DNA of 7,681 nt from Solirubrobacteraceae bacterium (lineage in GTDB: Bacteria > Actinomycetota > Thermoleophilia > Solirubrobacterales > Solirubrobacteraceae). The stretch spans positions 1-7,681 of the forward strand of contig JAICUS010000276.1 of assembly GCA_025935735.1 (NCBI GenBank). The letters run 5' to 3'. The notes below the pieces were generated by a model. It searched no databases, was not told the origin of the DNA, and saw only the letters and a list, made by a program, of their open reading frames with translations. This document shows, piece by piece, positions 5,164 through 7,681 of the stretch. Both the position numbers and the translations under genes were made by a program. The number at the start of each line of letters is the position of its first letter. The first letter of the stretch is position 1.

Positions 5164-5698
5164 CGTCGCCCGGCGCCACGAACGCCAGGAGCAGCAGCTC
5201 GTGCGCGCGCCGCGGTCCCGGCCGCGCGCGACCGGCGGCGGCGATCGCCGCGATCTCGTCCGCGGCCCGCAGCAGGACGTCGTCCACCGCGCGCTCGCCC
5301 GCGTCGTCGAGCGCGACCAGCCACCGCGTCAGGTGCGCGTGCGCGCCGTCGAAGCCGCCGGACAGCGCGCCCCGGCGCGCCTCGGCCGCGATGTGGTCGA
5401 GCGCCTCCAGCACCAGCGCCCGCCGCGCGCCCGCGGGCAGCCCGGCCCAGTCGTCGTCGCTCACCAGCTGCGCCCCGGTCGCGCGGTAGTAGCGCGTCAA
5501 GGCGCCGCGCCGGCGCTCGGTGCGCACGAGCTCGAGGCAGCCCTGGCGGGCGAGGACGCGCGTGTGGTAGCTGACGAGGTTCAGCGGCTGCCCGAGCCGC
5601 CGGGCCACGTCGCTCGGGCACGCGGGCGCCGCCTCGTACTCGAGCAGGATGCGACCGCGCAGCCAGTGCGGGAGCACGGAGGCCCGGCGGTCGGACAT
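5105..5698 (-). CDS. Winged-helix regulator (ArsR-like HTH_20 type), last gene of the peptide operon
   Basis: A 197-residue protein with an N-terminal ArsR-like winged helix (about 8-75): LRGRILLEYEAAPACPSDVA, the recognition helix LNLVSYHTRVLARQGCLEL, and the wing ERRRGALTRYYRA. The middle (about 80-150) is helical, with the SDDDWAGLP start that I associate with a regulator family abundant in Solirubrobacterales. Near the C-terminus a hydrophobic strand LLLLAFVAPGD is also typical of them. The ATG overlaps the TGA of the ThiF-like gene by one base (TGATG), implying translational coupling and a job in the same pathway, perhaps autoregulation or sensing the peptide product. Its last 19 codons overlap the convergent MarR gene. 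Confidence 0.82.
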   Translation of the reverse strand: MSDRRASVLPHWLRGRILLEYEAAPACPSDVARRLGQPLNLVSYHTRVLARQGCLELVRTERRRGALTRYYRATGAQLVSDDDWAGLPAGARRALVLEALDHIAAEARRGALSGGFDGAHAHLTRWLVALDDAGERAVDDVLLRAADEIAAIAAAGRARPGPRRAHELLLLAFVAPGDVSPNGARSARRAAEAGARG

Positions 5699-6750
5699 CA
5701 GCGCAGATGCTGGCAGTCCGGGCAGCCGCTGTCACGCGGGATCGCCTCCCGGCGCACGCGCAGCGTCCGCACGTCCAGCAGCAGCGCGGCACCGGCGCTG
5801 GCGGGCTCCGCCCCGATCAGCAGCTGCACGAGCTCCGAGGCCAGCAGCGTGCCGACGATGCCCGAGGCCGGGCCGAGCGTCGCGCCGCGCGCCACGGCTT
5901 CCGGCGCGCGCTCGACGTAGGCGTCGTAGCCGGCCGACGTGCGCCGCAGCAGGCGCTCGTGGCAGGTGAAGCACGCCGTGCGGCCGGGCACATAGAGCGG
6001 CCCGACCTTGAGCAGCGGCGGCAGCTGGCCGGCGGCGATGAACGGCACCCGCGCGGCCAGGCACGCGGCGTTGAACCAGCGCGCGAGCACGTACGGCGGC
6101 TCGTCGGCGGCGAGCAGCACGGCGTCCGCGCCCTCGACCACCGCGGCCGCGTCCTTCGGCGAGCCGATCCGCAGCGCCAGCGCCTCCACCTCGGCGCGCG
6201 GGTCGAACGCCCGCAGCCAGGCCGCGGCCGCGCGCACCTTGAGCGTGCCGACGTCCGCCGGCCCGTAGAGCACCTGGCGGTTGAGGTTCGACGGCGCGAC
6301 GACGTCGTCGTCGGCCAGCCGCAGGGCGCGCACGCCGGCCGCGAGCAGCGCCGCGAGCGCCCACGTGCCGAGGCCCCCGCAGCCGACCACCGTCACCCGC
6401 GCGCGGGCCAGCCGCCGCTGGAGGTCGCGCTCGTCGCCGAACTCCGCCAGCCACGGGAGCTGGCGCGCGTAGCGGGCGGCGTCCTCGGCGTCGAGCGGCG
6501 GCGAGGCCGCCGCGGGCACGAGCACGCCCGCCGCGGCCAGCGCGGCGAGCTTCTCCGCGACGGCCGGCTCCGGCAGCGCCAGCGCCGCCGCCAGCTCCGC
6601 GGGCGTCCCGGCCCCGGCCGCGAGGCGCTCGAGCAGCTCGCGGTCGGCGGGCGTCGCGTCGCGCACGCGCAGGTCCTCGTCGCCGGCGCGGAACAGGAAC
6701 AGCGCTCCGCCGGGCCCGGCCACGGGCTCGACGGACGCCCGCAGCCGCAC
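5698..6750 (-). CDS. E1/ThiF-like adenylating enzyme with N-terminal RRE-like winged helix (putative RiPP maturase)
   Basis: With GTG 6750 as start the protein is 350 residues. Residues 1 to about 80 form a small winged-helix-like segment (DATPADRELLERLAAG ... PAELAAALALPEPAVAEKLAALAAAGVL), as in RiPP recognition elements fused to ThiF proteins. The E1 domain follows: glycine motif GCGGLG 123-128, acidic DDD 147-149, NLNRQ 155-159 with the catalytic-type Arg158, Lys171, and Asp216 in LLAADEPP. Two cysteine pairs, Cys260/Cys263 (CFTC) and Cys343/Cys346 (CPDC), would bind zinc as in MoeB/ThiF. Such enzymes adenylate a carboxylate, often a peptide C-terminus (MccB, PaaA) or a sulfur-carrier protein. 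The frame stays open to a GTG at 6867, but that codon lies inside the Shine-Dalgarno of the peptide gene and the extension has only 10 of 21 G/C third positions over the peptide, so I reject it. GTG 6721-6723 is a second alternative. A sulfur-carrier activation role is possible, but no ThiS/MoaD gene is seen. Confidence 0.85.
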   Translation of the reverse strand: MRLRASVEPVAGPGGALFLFRAGDEDLRVRDATPADRELLERLAAGAGTPAELAAALALPEPAVAEKLAALAAAGVLVPAAASPPLDAEDAARYARQLPWLAEFGDERDLQRRLARARVTVVGCGGLGTWALAALLAAGVRALRLADDDVVAPSNLNRQVLYGPADVGTLKVRAAAAWLRAFDPRAEVEALALRIGSPKDAAAVVEGADAVLLAADEPPYVLARWFNAACLAARVPFIAAGQLPPLLKVGPLYVPGRTACFTCHERLLRRTSAGYDAYVERAPEAVARGATLGPASGIVGTLLASELVQLLIGAEPASAGAALLLDVRTLRVRREAIPRDSGCPDCQHLR

Positions 6751-6794
6751 GGCGGCCGCCTCGGAGGCGGCGGCCGCCGCGGGCGCGGCAGGGC

Positions 6795-6857
6795 TCAGTG
6801 GCCCTTGAAGGTCCCGTGCTCGCCCACCACGGGACGCTCGCTGATCTCGATCGTCAT
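6795..6857 (-). CDS. 20-residue peptide, candidate RiPP precursor
   Basis: A short gene encoding MTIEISERPVVGEHGTFKGH. It has the best ribosome binding site in the window: AGGAGGTGA ending six bases before ATG. It begins six bases after the methyltransferase stop and ends 44 bases before the E1-like enzyme's start. Of its 19 codons after the start, 18 end in G or C, while the competing frame over the same bases has 10 of 21. This indicates real coding in this frame. The first half (TIEISERP) could lie as a beta strand on the enzyme's winged helix as a leader; the polar second half (GEHGTFKGH) would be the core. It has no cysteine, one serine, two threonines, one lysine and two histidines, so multi-azole or lanthionine chemistry is unlikely. 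I do not recognise the peptide. A regulatory leader peptide is the main alternative. Confidence 0.7.
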   Translation of the reverse strand: MTIEISERPVVGEHGTFKGH

Positions 6858-6863
6858 GCCGGT

Positions 6864-6872
6864 TCACCTCCT
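6864..6872 (-). promoter_or_regulatory. Strong Shine-Dalgarno of the peptide gene, containing the methyltransferase stop
   Basis: The minus strand reads AGGAGGTGA, fully complementary to the 16S rRNA tail, then ACCGGC and ATG. The final TGA of the motif is the stop codon of the methyltransferase, so ribosomes terminating there sit on the peptide's initiation site. This decides the peptide start and argues against translation of the ThiF frame from the GTG at 6867. Confidence 0.85.
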
Positions 6873-7673
6873 CCCCTCATCCGGCGCAGCGTGCTGCGCG
6901 ATGTACACCGCCTTGCTGTGGCGCAGCTCGTCGAGCGGCTGCTCGCTCCCGCCGGCGCCATCCGTCCCCCACACCGCGACGCAGCGCAGCCCGGCCGCGG
7001 CCAGCGCGGCCTCCAACCGCTCGCGCGGGTGGTGGCGCTGCCGGTGCCACGCCCGCTCGCGCCGCCAGAACGGCGGGTCGGCGGGCTCGAGGAGGTCGAC
7101 CGCCGCCTCGGCGAGCGACCCGGCGGGGAGGTCCCCCTCCGCCCGGCCCTCGAAGACCACGACGGCGCCGTCGGCCTGCGCCACGAGCAGCGACGTGTAG
7201 AGCATCCGGAAGCTGGCCAGCGTGTCGACGTCGAACACGACCACGCCGCCCGGCGCGAGGTTGCGTGCGAAGCCGGCGAACGCGTCGGCCAGCTCGGCGT
7301 CGGTGAGGAGGAAGTTGACGCCGTCGCTGACCGACCAGATGAGGTCGAAGGTCCCGAGCACGGGCAGCGCGCGCATGTCCGCGCACTCGAGCCGGACGGC
7401 CGGGCCGAGCCGCTCGCGCGCCGCGGCGAGCATGCCCGGCGAGATGTCGGCGCCGACGACGTCATAGCCGCGCGCGAGCATCGGCGCGGCGCTCGCGCCG
7501 GTGCCGCAGCCGACGTCGAGCAGCCGGCGCCCGCCGAGCCCGGCCCGCGTGGCAAGCGCTTCCAGCTGCGCGGCCCAGGCGGCGTGGTCGTGGTGCGCGG
7601 TCAGGCGGTCGTAGAGCGGCGCGAGCACGTCGAAGGCCGCCTGGGCCGGGTCGGTGCCGGACGTGGCGGTCAC
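6864..7673 (-). CDS. Class I SAM-dependent methyltransferase, first visible gene of the peptide operon
   Basis: A 269-residue soluble methyltransferase. Motif I LLDVGCGTG is at 51-59, the acidic residue binding the ribose is Asp76 (VVGADISPGML), Asp99 (ECADM) follows for the adenine, and FDLIWSVSDGVNFLL (109-123) is the strand-4 segment. A post-motif PGGVVVFDVDT follows at 141-151. The N-terminus FDVLAPLYDRL is typical of the family and fixes the start near GTG 7673, preceded by a GAGG four bases away. The C-terminal third (about 175-269), with tryptophan-rich FWRRERAWH, is the likely acceptor-binding part. Its stop lies within the peptide gene's ribosome site, so it is probably translationally coupled and may methylate the peptide, its activated C-terminus or an attached group. 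Small-molecule methylation is the alternative. Any gene upstream is cut off by the window edge. Confidence 0.88.
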   Translation of the reverse strand: MTATSGTDPAQAAFDVLAPLYDRLTAHHDHAAWAAQLEALATRAGLGGRRLLDVGCGTGASAAPMLARGYDVVGADISPGMLAAARERLGPAVRLECADMRALPVLGTFDLIWSVSDGVNFLLTDAELADAFAGFARNLAPGGVVVFDVDTLASFRMLYTSLLVAQADGAVVVFEGRAEGDLPAGSLAEAAVDLLEPADPPFWRRERAWHRQRHHPRERLEAALAAAGLRCVAVWGTDGAGGSEQPLDELRHSKAVYIAQHAAPDEGRR

Positions 7674-7681
7674 GCCGCCTC

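Noticed and set aside
6795..6857. Peptide as a microcin C precursor (MccA type)
   Set aside because: MccA ends in Asn, which MccB modifies; this peptide ends in His and is longer, so only the general architecture is comparable.
5707..7200. 497-codon plus-strand ORF opposite the peptide operon
   Set aside because: Antisense shadow with low-complexity sequence; the minus-strand genes have conserved catalytic motifs and coupled starts.

Overview
This is a very GC-rich bacterial window with strong G/C preference at third codon positions. The gene style suggests an actinobacterium, probably Thermoleophilia/Solirubrobacterales. The main pointer is a winged-helix regulator of a type common in that order. 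Several genes look leaderless, with a -10-like box 6-11 nt before the start codon. The taxonomic call is inference.

Layout. (1) 2-1116, minus strand: the 5' end of an IolD-like thiamine-diphosphate enzyme, preceded by and overlapping a D-2-hydroxyacid dehydrogenase. (2) 1117-2045: about 930 bp without an intact gene. It holds a five-unit 42-43 bp tandem repeat with hairpins, a 45-bp repeat in two direct copies plus a partial inverted copy, an AT-richer promoter-like island, and a frameshifted relic of a small membrane protein. (3) 2046-4582: an SDR dehydrogenase and an SMP-30/gluconolactonase that diverge from starts only 15 bp apart, then a GntR/FCD regulator convergent to the lactonase. Between the last two stop codons lies a 194-bp element with terminal inverted repeats and a CTAG target duplication. 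Together with IolD this looks like an inositol or sugar-acid catabolic locus under GntR control. (4) 4648-5163: a MarR regulator, plus strand. (5) 5105-7673, minus strand: a tight operon in the order SAM methyltransferase, a 20-aa peptide, an E1/ThiF-like adenylating enzyme with an N-terminal winged-helix (RRE-like) region, and a winged-helix regulator.

The best candidate for an undescribed system is region 5. The peptide MTIEISERPVVGEHGTFKGH (6795-6857) has a textbook Shine-Dalgarno that contains the methyltransferase stop codon. It has 18/19 G/C third positions after the start codon, and sits directly before an E1-like enzyme. This resembles a minimal RiPP (ribosomally made, modified peptide) operon, in the spirit of microcin C (MccA/MccB) or pantocin A (PaaP/PaaA). 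The peptide matches neither precursor and no YcaO partner is visible. The operon continues to within 8 bp of the window edge, so partners such as transporters or proteases may lie outside.
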